From Haloferula sp. BvORR071 (GTDB lineage Bacteria > Verrucomicrobiota > Verrucomicrobiia > Verrucomicrobiales > Akkermansiaceae), in the NCBI RefSeq assembly GCF_000739615.1, contig NZ_BATP01000028.1:56757-120756 (forward strand): 64,000 bases of DNA. Direction: 5' to 3'. The translations under genes were made by a program, and so were the position numbers. The notes below the pieces were generated by a model. The model searched no databases, was not told the DNA's origin, and saw nothing but the letters and a program-made list of their open reading frames with translations. Below, piece by piece: positions 1 through 11,200 of the stretch (position 1 is the stretch's first letter; every line of letters begins with the position of its first letter).

Positions 1-398
1 GCCCAGAGAGGATAGGCGCCGACGGCGATGACTCCCAATGACAGGACCACGCCGCCCGCGCTCCAGTGAAACACACCGGGGACCATCATTCCCCCGAGCG
101 CGAACAAACCGGCCGTAAAGAAGCCGAGAAAGAAGACAATCGCCGCGGCACTGGTGGGCAGGCCTCTGTTAGGATGGGCTAGCCACTTTCTCCTGGGTTC
201 GCGTTCGAAGGCGAGGGCCAAGCCGAAGGCGGTGGAGAGGGAGCCCATCACCGCAAAGACGAGGCCGACGTAGGTTTGCTTGGGATCCGGGAAGCCGGTC
301 CAGATGATCCATGCACCGAGCCCGACAGCGAACAGGCTGCAGGCGGTCCAGAGGAGTCCCGCTACCCGGGTCAGCGGGGCTACCTCGCGGTAACGCAT
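1..398 (-). CDS. Partial multi-pass membrane protein (3' end outside window)
   Basis: The frame opens with ATG at 398 (MRYREVAPLTRVAG...) and runs off the left edge without a stop, so about 132 residues are visible. Four hydrophobic segments are seen at roughly residues 10-33, 44-64, 84-103 and 110-130, separated by short charged loops; the loop after segment two is rich in Arg and Lys (EREPRRKW). In-frame codons upstream reach a stop at 444-446 with no other ATG, which supports this start. It lies 73 bp downstream of the DUF3592 gene on the same strand and may be cotranscribed with it. I recognise no family. Confidence rests on the hydrophobic pattern and the clean open frame. Confidence 0.6.
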   Translation of the reverse strand, partial: MRYREVAPLTRVAGLLWTACSLFAVGLGAWIIWTGFPDPKQTYVGLVFAVMGSLSTAFGLALAFEREPRRKWLAHPNRGLPTSAAAIVFFLGFFTAGLFALGGMMVPGVFHWSAGGVVLSLGVIAVGAYPLW

Positions 399-471
399 GA
401 GATGAAGGTCATAACGAAATTGGGAGGAGTTTATCCGTGGAAATCAACCCGCGTTTCTTTTTTCCAGACTC

Positions 472-1551
472 TCACCACTTGCCCCGCGATCGCTCGCGGA
501 GCGATCTCGGGCGTCTTTCCCGGCGCGGGGGCAGAGGAGACTTTGTGAGGCGGCTGCGTTGTCTTCCGCTCCACAGGAAAACTCCGACCGGCAATGCAAT
601 GAAAGGAATCAGCGCCAGGACGGTCCACCCGATGGCCGGTCCATCGCGCCGGATCACCGATCGCCAGGGTTTCTCCGGATCAAAGAAGACCCATAGCTTG
701 GATCCTTCCGGATGACTCGTTGCGATTCCGGTGGCCTTTTCCCCGGCAAAATCGGAGGGCTTCAGCGAGTAGCGGTTTGAAAGGTACTCCCGGCCCTCCA
801 CTTGGTACCGATAGAAGATATCAGGCACCCTCTTGGAGCGTTTTCCCACCTCGACCCTATCCGTGCGGCTCCAGACCACCTGGGCCTGCGTCTCGTTCCA
901 TTCCTTCATCCGGAAAGTCTCGATGACTTGGGCGAGAAAGAGGCCAGCGATCGCCAGGCTCGCCAGGGTGAAGAGCAGCACGACTGCTTTGACCAGAATA
1001 GCAATCGCCTTTCCGGCATCTCCAGGGTCTCTCCGGAAGCTGGCGAGCATCACGCAGGTTCCGAAGACACCGAAGAAGCCGAGGACGGTGCCCGCGACCA
1101 CGACTCCCGCGAGGACGTCGGGCAATGACCTTTTCAAGGAAGCCCGCGCGGGATCGAAGCGACTCACAAAGCAACGGGCTTCCGTACCGGATAAGTTGGC
1201 GATGTTGCCGCGGGTAGCCGGTTGGACCAGAACTTCGCGGATTTCCGCCAGTGTTCCGTAGTCGCGGTTGCCATCCCGGCCCGGGAGGAGCTTGGTACCG
1301 GTGTGGCGGACACCGTCGACCTCATAGTGGAAGATCAGGTCCGCCCTAAACGCGGGATTCGAGGCTCGATCCGCCACGATCTCGAAGCGCTCGATCGTGC
1401 AGGGAGTGCTTTTCCAGAACTGAGCGGCGATGGAGGACCGTGAGCCATGCAGCCATACGGCCGTGATCCCGGAAAGGATCACGAAATAGAAGACGAGGAA
1501 GATGCGCAGTTCCCTGCGCTTCTTGCTGTCATCCTCGGTCGTGTGGCTCAC
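472..1551 (-). CDS. DUF3592-type membrane protein
   Basis: This encodes 359 residues, read from a GTG start at 1551. A transmembrane segment lies near residues 16-34, two more near 140-165 and 185-210, and one near 315-335. Two extracytoplasmic stretches look like repeats of the DUF3592 fold: one around residues 45-120 (with FHYEVDGVRHTG) and one around 225-295 (with FYRYQVEGREYLSNRYSL). The pattern of a strand with Tyr/Val, then 'DG.r..g', then '..G..v.v.yDP..P' is typical of that family. Its function is unknown; relatives are membrane proteins of unclear role. The C-terminus is strongly basic (RRERRPRSLRERSRGKW). The family call is from memory of the motif layout. Confidence 0.7.
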   Translation of the reverse strand: MSHTTEDDSKKRRELRIFLVFYFVILSGITAVWLHGSRSSIAAQFWKSTPCTIERFEIVADRASNPAFRADLIFHYEVDGVRHTGTKLLPGRDGNRDYGTLAEIREVLVQPATRGNIANLSGTEARCFVSRFDPARASLKRSLPDVLAGVVVAGTVLGFFGVFGTCVMLASFRRDPGDAGKAIAILVKAVVLLFTLASLAIAGLFLAQVIETFRMKEWNETQAQVVWSRTDRVEVGKRSKRVPDIFYRYQVEGREYLSNRYSLKPSDFAGEKATGIATSHPEGSKLWVFFDPEKPWRSVIRRDGPAIGWTVLALIPFIALPVGVFLWSGRQRSRLTKSPLPPRRERRPRSLRERSRGKW

Positions 1552-1594
1552 CGGGCGGATCTAGCAGATTCCGTTGGTTCGCGCTGTGGTAATT

Positions 1595-1660
1595 TCAGCG
1601 CTCCTTTTCCAACCATTCGATTACCTTGACGAGGGCGCGGCCGCGGTGGCTGAGGGAGTT
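1595..1660 (-). pseudogene. Decayed 3' end of a second rdgB
   Basis: Read on the minus strand, these bases encode NSLSHRGRALVKVIEWLEK followed by E, R and a stop. This closely matches the C-terminus of the intact RdgB at 3328-3924 (NALSHRGRALAKVIAWLEA). At the DNA level, 1613-1660 matches 3346-3393 at 43 of 48 positions by eye. Nothing upstream resembles the rest of RdgB: the frame runs into the 3' end of an unrelated membrane protein gene, whose stop is at 1662-1664. The fragment is a scar of a duplicated or displaced rdgB. Confidence 0.75.
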
Positions 1661-1661
1661 T

Positions 1662-2120
1662 TCAGGACTGCCCCCTCTCAGTGCCCCCTGTCACCAGCAA
1701 TACGGTTGCGAGCACAGCGAGGCAGATGATCACGCCCGGCAAGCCGATGAAGATCACCTTGAAGGAGACATCCGTGCCCTCGCCCACGAGGGTGCCCGCA
1801 AGCTTGATAGCCCCGAACGCAGCGATCCCGGCCAATACCCAAATCGAAATGCGAATGAAGAGCGAGGTGACCCAAGCCCTCGCTATCCCCCAAAATCCTG
1901 CGGTGGCCACCATTCCAAACCCATACATCAGAAGCGCCGAGACTCCCCGCTCGATGCGAAACGATCGATTGGCTTGGTAAGTTTCAGACCCAACAAGGTC
2001 TAACTCCGACAACGCATGCTTCAGTGAAAACACGGCGGCTCCGACCCATGGGAGAGCGAGCAGCAACAGGGCAAGTGAGACCACCAAAGCCCATCCGGCG
2101 ATCCATCGATGAAGCTTCAT
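1662..2120 (-). CDS. Small membrane protein of unknown function
   Basis: This encodes 152 residues starting MKLHRWIAGWALVV from ATG at 2120; an in-frame TTG at 2126 would add two residues. Four hydrophobic segments are visible, at about residues 8-34, 64-84, 88-110 and 125-145, with little loop between them. The gene starts 6 bp past the stop of the secreted protein gene at 2127-2819, so the two are probably one transcription unit. Its stop codon abuts the rdgB remnant at 1595-1660. No family was recognised. Both genes of this pair lie between the rdgB remnant and intact rdgB. Confidence 0.6.
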   Translation of the reverse strand: MKLHRWIAGWALVVSLALLLLALPWVGAAVFSLKHALSELDLVGSETYQANRSFRIERGVSALLMYGFGMVATAGFWGIARAWVTSLFIRISIWVLAGIAAFGAIKLAGTLVGEGTDVSFKVIFIGLPGVIICLAVLATVLLVTGGTERGQS

Positions 2121-2126
2121 TCCCAA

Positions 2127-2819
2127 CTAAGGCTTCTCGGGCGTAGGCTTCTTGAGCGTTTCGACGAATGACCCTTTGTCCTTCACTTCCACGACAAGCT
2201 CCTGACTCGAGGTGGTTCCTACCCATGCTGCCGGAGCCTTGGAATGATACTCGGCAATCACTTTGAATTTCCCCAAACGATTCTCGTAGTAGAGCTTGTC
2301 CATTGCGGCAACCAGCTCGGCACTTTTTTCGTCAAACTTGTTCAGGAGTTGCTCGCTCTCCTCACCTGGAATCGCGGCCTGCTGCGCTCGCACTTCAGCG
2401 ACCCATGCTTGGATCTTGGCGAGCCGGACTTCCGACGGCTGGAGGATCTCCATCGAGTAGTTCACGATCTTTTTGCCGTCTTTCCCCCCACTCCCGTAAT
2501 AGTTAACTTTTACTGGAACCGGAGCCCCGGAGGCGACGTCGGTAACCTTGATCGTGATGTATTCATTGGGGTTCTGCCCTTGAGCCGGGTTCACCGGCAA
2601 TACACCCGACTCAGAAACGTCCTCCTCCTCTATTTTCCTGTCCAAGGTGAACTCCACATCAATCCGCTTGATATTGCTCAATGGAATGACGCCGGCGGGC
2701 ACGGACTCTTCTGCGAGCGGGTTCAGAATCGCAAGAGTGAGGACAGGAGCCTCCTCGGCCTTGGCGCAGGCCATGCACCCCATCGAAGCACTTAGAAGAA
2801 AGCGGAGGATCGTTTTCAT
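2127..2819 (-). CDS. Secreted protein of unknown function
   Basis: This encodes 230 residues from ATG at 2819 (MKTILRFLLSASMGCMACAKAEE). The N-terminus is a short signal peptide; Cys residues near position 15-18 could form a weak lipobox, but cleavage after AKA is as likely. The mature part looks beta-rich up to residue 120, then has a helical, Glu/Gln/Lys-rich stretch (about 130-175) followed by a final strand region with ELVVEVKDKGSF. No catalytic motif or known domain was recognised. The downstream membrane protein follows after only 6 bp, so the two may act together at the envelope. An in-frame TTG at 2828 is a less likely start. Confidence 0.6.
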   Translation of the reverse strand: MKTILRFLLSASMGCMACAKAEEAPVLTLAILNPLAEESVPAGVIPLSNIKRIDVEFTLDRKIEEEDVSESGVLPVNPAQGQNPNEYITIKVTDVASGAPVPVKVNYYGSGGKDGKKIVNYSMEILQPSEVRLAKIQAWVAEVRAQQAAIPGEESEQLLNKFDEKSAELVAAMDKLYYENRLGKFKVIAEYHSKAPAAWVGTTSSQELVVEVKDKGSFVETLKKPTPEKP

Positions 2820-3120
2820 GAGAATCAAGGAACAAGGAAGGGAGCAGGACCAAGTAGAGGCGGATCGTAAGGAGTCAAACTGATACCAGTCCTTGGGATT
2901 CTCCGTTTGAGGCCTCGGCTCGTCATGAGGAGGCTCCCACCATTCGTGGTCAACTCTCGCATTTCAACATCGTCAGTGGGGGTTGATGTGAAGATGCGAG
3001 ATCTGACCGCTATTGATGTGGTGGTGGAAGTGGTTTTCGAGGCTGCAAGGCGAAGGTGATTGCGGGCCGCTGGGGTGGGCTTGGGGGAGATCGGGGATGG
3101 GGTGGAGATCGTTAGGTGCT
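2820..3120. other. Intergenic stretch without a supported gene
   Basis: No convincing coding frame is found here. A minus-strand open frame of 138 codons (2825-3241) has no signal peptide, domain or normal composition and runs through the hairpin repeats to its right. The stretch holds an imperfect inverted repeat: CTCGCATTTCAACATC near 2955-2971 against GATGTGAAGATGCGAG near 2985-3001. Promoter elements for the minus-strand secreted protein gene should lie near 2820-2900, but none is clear. Confidence 0.4.
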
Positions 3121-3310
3121 CCACGGCAGCAAGCTGCCTGCCGAAGGCGGTGGCAAGCCTCCGCAGTCCAAGGTCGAAGGCGGCGGAGCCGCGAGGGAGT
3201 GGTGGAATGGCTGCGCTATTCCAGGCTGGGGAGTCCGCCATGGAGGAGGGGAATGGCGTTTTGGGGGAGGAATGCGCCCAGCCGGAACGGCGCAGCCGTT
3301 CCGCTACGCG
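3121..3310. repeat. Cluster of short GC-rich hairpins (REP-like)
   Basis: At least five small inverted repeats sit side by side: GGCAGC-AA-GCTGCC (3125-3138); GGTGGC-AA-GCCTCC with one mismatch (about 3149-3162); CGGC-GGA-GCCG (3181-3191); GGAATGGC-TGC-GCTATTCC with one wobble (3204-3222); and CGGAACGGC-GCA-GCCGTTCCG, 9 bp perfect (3283-3303). The block ends just 3' of intact rdgB. The layout resembles palindromic intergenic repeats such as REP/BIME, which can stabilise mRNA ends. Whether it recurs in this genome cannot be seen here. Confidence 0.5.
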
Positions 3311-3327
3311 CTAAGGGCCGTGGGAGA

Positions 3328-3924
3328 TCAGTCGCGGGCCTCGAGCCATGCGATGACCTTGGCGAGGGCCCGGCCGCGGTGGCTGAGGGCGTTCTTCACC
3401 TCCGGGCCCAATTCGGCGAAGCTCTGGGTGTGGCCTTCGGGGGCAAAAAGCGGGTCGTAGCCGAAGCCGCCGGCACCGTAGGGGGCTTCGAGGATGCGGC
3501 CTTCGACGGTGCCGCTGAAGTAGGCGAGGACCTGGCCGCCCTGGGCGAGGACCATGGTGCAGCGGAAGCGCGCGGCGCGGTCGGTCTTGCCGGCCATTTC
3601 GGCCATCAGGCGGGCGTTGTTTTTCGGGTGGTTGCCCTCCTCGCCGCCGTAGCTACTGGACCAGACGCCGGGAGCACCGCCGAGGGCATCGACCTCCAAA
3701 CCGGAGTCATCGGAGAGTATCAATCCTGTCACCTCGCGGCTGATGCCGGCGGCTTTCAGGGTGGCATTTTCGAGGAAGGTGGTGCCGGTCTCATCGATCG
3801 CGGGGAGGGCTGGAAAATCATTCACGTCCAGCACCTTGTAGCGATCGCCGATCATTTCCCGGATTTCCTGGGTCTTATGGGCATTGCGGGTGGCGACGAT
3901 CAGGACGGGAAGTTCCGGCGGCAT
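3328..3924 (-). CDS. rdgB: RdgB/HAM1 non-canonical purine NTP pyrophosphatase
   Basis: This encodes 198 residues, the usual family length, starting with ATG at 3924. RdgB hydrolyses dITP, dHAPTP, XTP and similar damaged purine nucleotides to the monophosphate and pyrophosphate, keeping them out of DNA and RNA. Family landmarks are visible in order: the substrate loop VATRNAHKTQEI near residues 9-20, ETGTTFLENATLKA (about 46-59), the catalytic SDDSGLEVDALGG (about 71-83) with APGVWSSSYGG after it, GFGYDPLFAPEG (about 153-164), and the C-terminal SHRGRALAK. All key residues appear present. It stands alone between the hairpin repeat region and a divergent thioredoxin gene. A decayed copy of its 3' end lies at 1595-1660. 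Confidence 0.95.
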   Translation of the reverse strand: MPPELPVLIVATRNAHKTQEIREMIGDRYKVLDVNDFPALPAIDETGTTFLENATLKAAGISREVTGLILSDDSGLEVDALGGAPGVWSSSYGGEEGNHPKNNARLMAEMAGKTDRAARFRCTMVLAQGGQVLAYFSGTVEGRILEAPYGAGGFGYDPLFAPEGHTQSFAELGPEVKNALSHRGRALAKVIAWLEARD

Positions 3925-4004
3925 GCCTGCGGGGTAGCGGAGCGGCGCTGCCGGGCCAAGAATTTTGAAATATTCCGGTTCTGTGCTACGCCTATAGCCA
4001 CGTA

Positions 4005-4460
4005 ATGAAAGCCATAACCCATCTTGCCTTTTTCGCCGCCACCTCCGCTCTGGTGAGCTCAGCCTTCGCCGCGACTCCGGAGGGCTGGACGACCGATCTG
4101 GAGAAGGCTCTGGAGCAGGCGAAGAAGGAGAAGAAGGCGGTGCTGGTGGAATTCACCGGCTCCGACTGGTGCGCACCCTGCATCGCGGTGAAGAAGGCGG
4201 TGCTGTCCAAGAAGGAGTTCTCCGACAAGGCGGCCGAGAAGTTCGTATTGGTGGAACTGGATTTCCCGAAGAAGGACGAGGAGCTGGCGAAGAAGAACGA
4301 GCCGCTGCGGGACAAGTACAACGTGGAGGGCTTCCCGACGATCCTGCTGCTGACCGCAGAGGGGAAGCAGTTCTCCACCTTCAATCCGGCCCAGTTCATG
4401 AAGGTGGATGAGATGCTCAAGCACCTGGACGGCGAGCTGGAGAAGAAGGAGCTCGATTGA
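4005..4460 (+). CDS. Periplasmic thioredoxin-like protein (WCAPC)
   Basis: This encodes 151 residues. A signal peptide (MKAITHLAFFAATSALVSSAFA) precedes a thioredoxin fold with the redox motif SDWCAPC near residues 50-56 and the cis-proline strand GFPTILLL near 108-115. The length and the phrase 'A...KAVLVEFTGSDWC' fit the thioredoxin_7/DsbD-gamma-like group of exported disulfide proteins. It is probably a thiol-disulfide reductase or chaperone in the periplasm. It is followed by a strong terminator (4512-4546) and then by a paralog at 4620 with a different active site, WCGWC. The two look like a tandem duplication. Confidence 0.85.
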   Translation: MKAITHLAFFAATSALVSSAFAATPEGWTTDLEKALEQAKKEKKAVLVEFTGSDWCAPCIAVKKAVLSKKEFSDKAAEKFVLVELDFPKKDEELAKKNEPLRDKYNVEGFPTILLLTAEGKQFSTFNPAQFMKVDEMLKHLDGELEKKELD

Positions 4461-4511
4461 GCCGAGCCATTTGAATTTCTACGCGGGCGCTATTCGTTCA
4501 TGGCAGCCCGG

Positions 4512-4546
4512 GCCCCGTCCGGATCCTGTGCCGGGCGGGGCTTTTT
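4512..4546 (+). terminator. Rho-independent terminator
   Basis: GCCCCGTCCGG (4512-4522) pairs with CCGGGCGGGGC (4531-4541) with one G-T wobble, followed by TTTTT (4542-4546). It ends the transcript of the first thioredoxin-like gene and separates it from the paralog that starts at 4620. Confidence 0.9.
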
Positions 4547-4619
4547 GTTGGAATGACATTCGCGGTGAAAACCCTCCTTTTCATGGAATGCGGAGGGCTC
4601 CCGGCGCGTCCTAGTTGGC

Positions 4620-5099
4620 ATGAAGACGTTTTTCCGTCCGCTTGCCGTGCTTGTTGCTTCCGCCTCGATGGCCATGGCCGCCAGTGAGGGATGGGTGACC
4701 GATTGGGAGGCTGCGAAGGCGAAGGCCAAAGCGGAGAAGAAGCCGATCCTGATCAACCTGACGGGCTCGGATTGGTGCGGGTGGTGCATCAAGCTGCACC
4801 AAGAGGTCTTCGATCAAAAGGCCTTCAAGGATTACGCGGCAGCGAACCTGATCCTGATGGAGGCGGACTTTCCGAAAAAGACCAAGCTGCCCGAGGCGCT
4901 GGCGAAGCAGAACAAAACGCTGGAGAAGGAGTACCTGAACGGAGGGTATCCGACGGTGCTGCTACTGGATGCGGAGGGCAAGAAGCTGTCCAAGGACCTG
5001 GGCTACCAAAAAGGCGGGCCGGAAGCCTACATCGCGACGATCAAGGAGGAGCTGGCGAAGAAGCCCGCGGCTGAGCCGGCGAAGGTGCCGTCCACCTGA
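4620..5099 (+). CDS. Periplasmic thioredoxin-like protein (WCGWC)
   Basis: This encodes 159 residues with a signal peptide (MKTFFRPLAVLVASASMAMA) and a thioredoxin fold. The redox motif is SDWCGWC near residues 47-53, and the cis-Pro strand is GYPTVLLLD near 112-120. The C-terminus is an Ala/Pro/Glu/Lys tail. It is clearly related to the neighbour at 4005-4460, sharing 'EGW.TD...A...AK.EKK' and the TGSDWC block, but the residues between the cysteines differ, which usually shifts redox potential. It has its own upstream region after the terminator at 4512-4546. Its stop lies 8 bp from the convergent ribH stop. Confidence 0.85.
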   Translation: MKTFFRPLAVLVASASMAMAASEGWVTDWEAAKAKAKAEKKPILINLTGSDWCGWCIKLHQEVFDQKAFKDYAAANLILMEADFPKKTKLPEALAKQNKTLEKEYLNGGYPTVLLLDAEGKKLSKDLGYQKGGPEAYIATIKEELAKKPAAEPAKVPST

Positions 5100-5107
5100 T
5101 CCGCGGC

Positions 5108-5560
5108 TCAGAATTTGTCCGCGAAGGGACTTGGATCGGAGCTGAGGGAGGTCAGCACCGATAGCATTTTGAGGCAGGCGTTGCCGACTTCCTTGCCCTT
5201 CATCACGAGGTGATCGCGGAAAAAGTGGAGGCGTTCGGGGCTTTCGTTGAAGTGGTGCGGGGTGAGCACGCAGGAGAAGACGGGCACGGAGGTATCGAGC
5301 TGCACGCGCATCATGCCGGAGATCACGGCATCGGCGACGAATTCGTGGCGGTAGATGCCGCCGTCGACAATCAGGCCAAAGGCGATGATGGCATCGTATT
5401 TGCCGGTGCGGGCGAGGGCTTGGGCGAAGAGTGGGATTTCTAGAGCGCCGGGGACGGTGAAGTCCGTGGTGGTGTGGCCGTGGAGCGCCTCCTTGCAGGA
5501 GCCGCTGGCTCCGGCGAGCAGGTCGGCATGCCAGGTGGCGGAGATCAGGGCGATGTTCAT
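5108..5560 (-). CDS. ribH: 6,7-dimethyl-8-ribityllumazine synthase, RibH2-like
   Basis: This encodes 150 residues from ATG at 5560. The enzyme condenses 5-amino-6-ribitylaminouracil with 3,4-dihydroxy-2-butanone 4-phosphate, the penultimate step of riboflavin synthesis. Visible landmarks are ATWHADL (residues 8-14, with substrate-stacking Trp10), PGALEIP (37-43), FGLIVDGGIYRHEF (61-74) and VLTPHHF (98-104). The last two blocks match the type II (RibH2) enzymes known from Brucella and Mesorhizobium and differ from the common icosahedral type, which carries 'G.VIRG.T.HF' and 'GVLT...'. The open frame extends upstream to 5827, but that part overlaps leuS on the other strand and lacks family sequence, so the ATG at 5560 is chosen. 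Confidence 0.88.
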   Translation of the reverse strand: MNIALISATWHADLLAGASGSCKEALHGHTTTDFTVPGALEIPLFAQALARTGKYDAIIAFGLIVDGGIYRHEFVADAVISGMMRVQLDTSVPVFSCVLTPHHFNESPERLHFFRDHLVMKGKEVGNACLKMLSVLTSLSSDPSPFADKF

Positions 5561-5708
5561 GGGGGAAGCGAAGGATCTGAGGGATTGGGTGTCAATGATT
5601 GTGCGGCAGGCTGGGGGGTGCCCTACCGGAGGGGTTTTCCTTTTCAAATCTAGGGAGTTCGGCCAAGTTCCGCCCCCCGCCGGTGGCGGGAGAATCCTGT
5701 ATTGAGCC

Positions 5709-8252
<2,544 letters not shown>

Positions 8253-8263
8253 CGTAGGCAAAC

Positions 8264-11200
8264 ATGGAAGAGGCTCTCGCCGCCATCTGCGCGCGGCCCG
8301 CTCTCTATGAGTGGATCGTGATCGGAGGGTGGCGCAGTCGCTTCGACCAGCTTACCAAGCTCCGGGCCAAGGACTACGCGAACAAGAGCAGCATCCGCGA
8401 TGTCGAGATGATCGACATCGATGGCATGGGCGAACTGATCGTCACGGCATCGGTGCAAGGCACGCGCCGGAAGCCCTACGATACGACACTGACCTTTGCC
8501 GAAAGCCGCGGACTTTGGTCCGTGGAGAGCCACTGTACCTGCCCGGTAGAGATCTCCTGCAAGCACGGAGCCGCGCTGCTGACGCTGCTGCGAGAGGAAG
8601 TGGTCCAGCCGTCTTCGCTGCCGGCGCTCGCCCCGGCAAAGACGCTGGATAGCCCGCTGGCCTCGTGGCTGCGGGAACTCGAGAATGCCTCGCGGGTGGA
8701 GCAGAGCGAGCAGCAGGCCGGGAAGGCATCGTCGGAGTCGCGCTTCCTTGCTTACTGCATCGAGCCGACCCAAGACGGTCCCCGCTTGACCCTGCGTGTC
8801 GGGAACCGTCTCAAGGATGGCACGGTCCGGATCCTCGGCGGAGAGGCAGCGGCCGACCCCTCGAAGCCGGCGCGCTACATGACGCGGGAGGATTTGCTGC
8901 TGGTCACGCTCTACCGGCAGCAGCAGCGCAAGTATCCGACGTGGGGCGAGGTCGTGTTAGAGGGACCTGGCTGGGATGAGCTGCTGGAGGGATGTCTTGC
9001 GACCGGACGAACTTACTTCGGGGCCGCGAGCATCGATCAGCGCGGTTCCACGGCCTACTTTCCCGTGAGTGCCGGTGCTCCACTGGAAGTAAGCGCGGAG
9101 TGGGAATCGCAGCCGGATGGCAGCGCCCGGCCGGTGCTGCGTGGCGTGAATGAGGATCTGGTCTTCATGGCCACTGTGCCGCCGCGCTATCTGGATCTGG
9201 AGCGTAGCGAAATCGGAATCCTCGAGAGCTCCATGCCAGGGCCGGTCCTGGCAGCGTGGCTGCGCGGGCCGGTGGTGCCGGCGGAACGGGTGCCGGATGT
9301 GATCGGGCACCTGCGCACAGTGAAATCGGTCGCGCTGCCAATGCCTGTGGCGCTGGAGACCGTGACTCGGCCCGCCACGCCACCACGGCCCCACCTGCGG
9401 GTGCACAAGCATGTCTTCAACGACTACTGGCAGCGCATGGAAGTGGTGCTGGGCGAGCTGACCTTCACCTATGGTGATAGCCCGCGCCTCCATCCGCTAA
9501 GCCACAGCGAGCCGCGCCAGCATGTCGGGGTGCGCAATGGCCAGCGGATCGTATGGCCGCGGGATTTTCATGCCGAGCGCTCGGCAGAGGGGCGCCTGGC
9601 CTCGGTGGGATTGGCGGCGGCGCTGCGATCGATCCCCCAGAATTTACTCGATGGGAAGACGCGTCACTCACTGGTGGCGGCGCGCCCCTATCCCACGCAC
9701 GAGGCGGCATGGATCGAGATACTGCAACATCCGTACTTGGATGAGCTGCGGCAGGAGGGCTGGGTCATCGAGGTCGACCCGGCAGCCGGACTGACATCGC
9801 GGGAAGTGGCGGACTTTGTGCCGGAGATCGAGACCGATGCCGATCATGGCATCAACTGGTTCCGCTTTGATGTTTCCTACGAGCTGGATGGCAAGCGCTT
9901 CAGCCTGATTCCGGTGATCGCGGAGATCATCGCCAAGGGTCTTCCGCCCGAGGGCCCGGCATCGGGATTTGTCATGATCCGCTGCGAGAATCCCGCGGAG
10001 GGCTTCGTCCGCTTTCCGGCAAAGCCGCTGATGGAAATGGTCACGCAGGTCCGCCATCTCTTCCGCGAACGGAGCGGCGATGGACCGCTGCGGGTAGATC
10101 GCCTGGAGGCGGCCGGAGTGGCGGACGCATTGGATGTAGATTCCTCGGACACGGGGCGACGGCTGTCGCGACTGGGGAAGAATCTGCGCGAGATCAAGGA
10201 GCTGCCGGCACTGGAGATTCCGGCGGCGGTGCAGGCGACGCTACGGCCTTATCAGGAGGAGGGTTTCCGCTGGCTGCAGTTCCTGACGGAGCAGGGATTG
10301 AATGGCATTCTCGCCGATGACATGGGTCTGGGCAAGACGCTGCAGACGCTCGCCCATCTGGCCGAGGAGCACGGCAAGCAGCCCGGCAAGCCCTCGCTGG
10401 TGGTCGCACCGACCTCGGTGGTGCCGAACTGGGCAGCCGAGGCGGCGAAGTTCGTACCATCGCTGCCGGTGCTGGCGCTGCAAGGGCCAGAACGGAAGGA
10501 GCTCTTCGACCGCATCCCGGAAGCTGCGGTGGTCTTCACTTCTTATTCGCTGTTAGGCCGCGACTTCGAAATGCTCTCGCAGCATGACTGGCATCTGGTG
10601 GTGCTCGACGAAGCACAGCACATCAAGAATCCGAAGGCCACAGTAGCGATCAGTGCCTGCAAGCTGAGGGCTGCGCACCGGCTCTGCCTCTCCGGCACTC
10701 CGATGGAGAATCACCTGGGCGAGCTGTGGAGCCTGATGCGCTTCCTGATGCCCGGATTCCTGCCGGATGAGAAAAGCTTCAACACGCGAATCCGGAGACC
10801 GATCGAGCGGGAGCGTTCCAAGGATGCGCAAGAAGCGCTGAACCGCCGTGTCTCGCCGCTGATCCTTCGCCGCACGAAGGACGAGGTGGCCAAGGACTTG
10901 CCGGAGAAGACCGAGATCATTCACGGCATCGATCTCAATAAGAAGCAGACGGACCTTTACGAATCGGTGCGCGCCTCAATGGACAAGCGGGTGCGCGAAG
11001 CGATTGCCAGCAAGGGCCTGGGGAAATCGCACATCATCGTGCTGGATGCGCTGCTGAAGCTGCGGCAGATCTGCTGTCATCCGCAGCTCCTGGACACGCC
11101 TGCGGCCAAGAAGGTGGAGGATTCGGCGAAGCTGGACTATCTCACGGAGGAGCTGCTGCCCACTTTGTTAGAAGAGGGGCGGCGGATTCTGCTCTTCTCG

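Noticed and set aside
2825..3241. A minus-strand open frame of 138 codons in the intergenic stretch
   Set aside because: It runs through hairpin repeats, has no start signal or domain, and its composition is Ser/Thr/Pro/Arg-heavy by chance.
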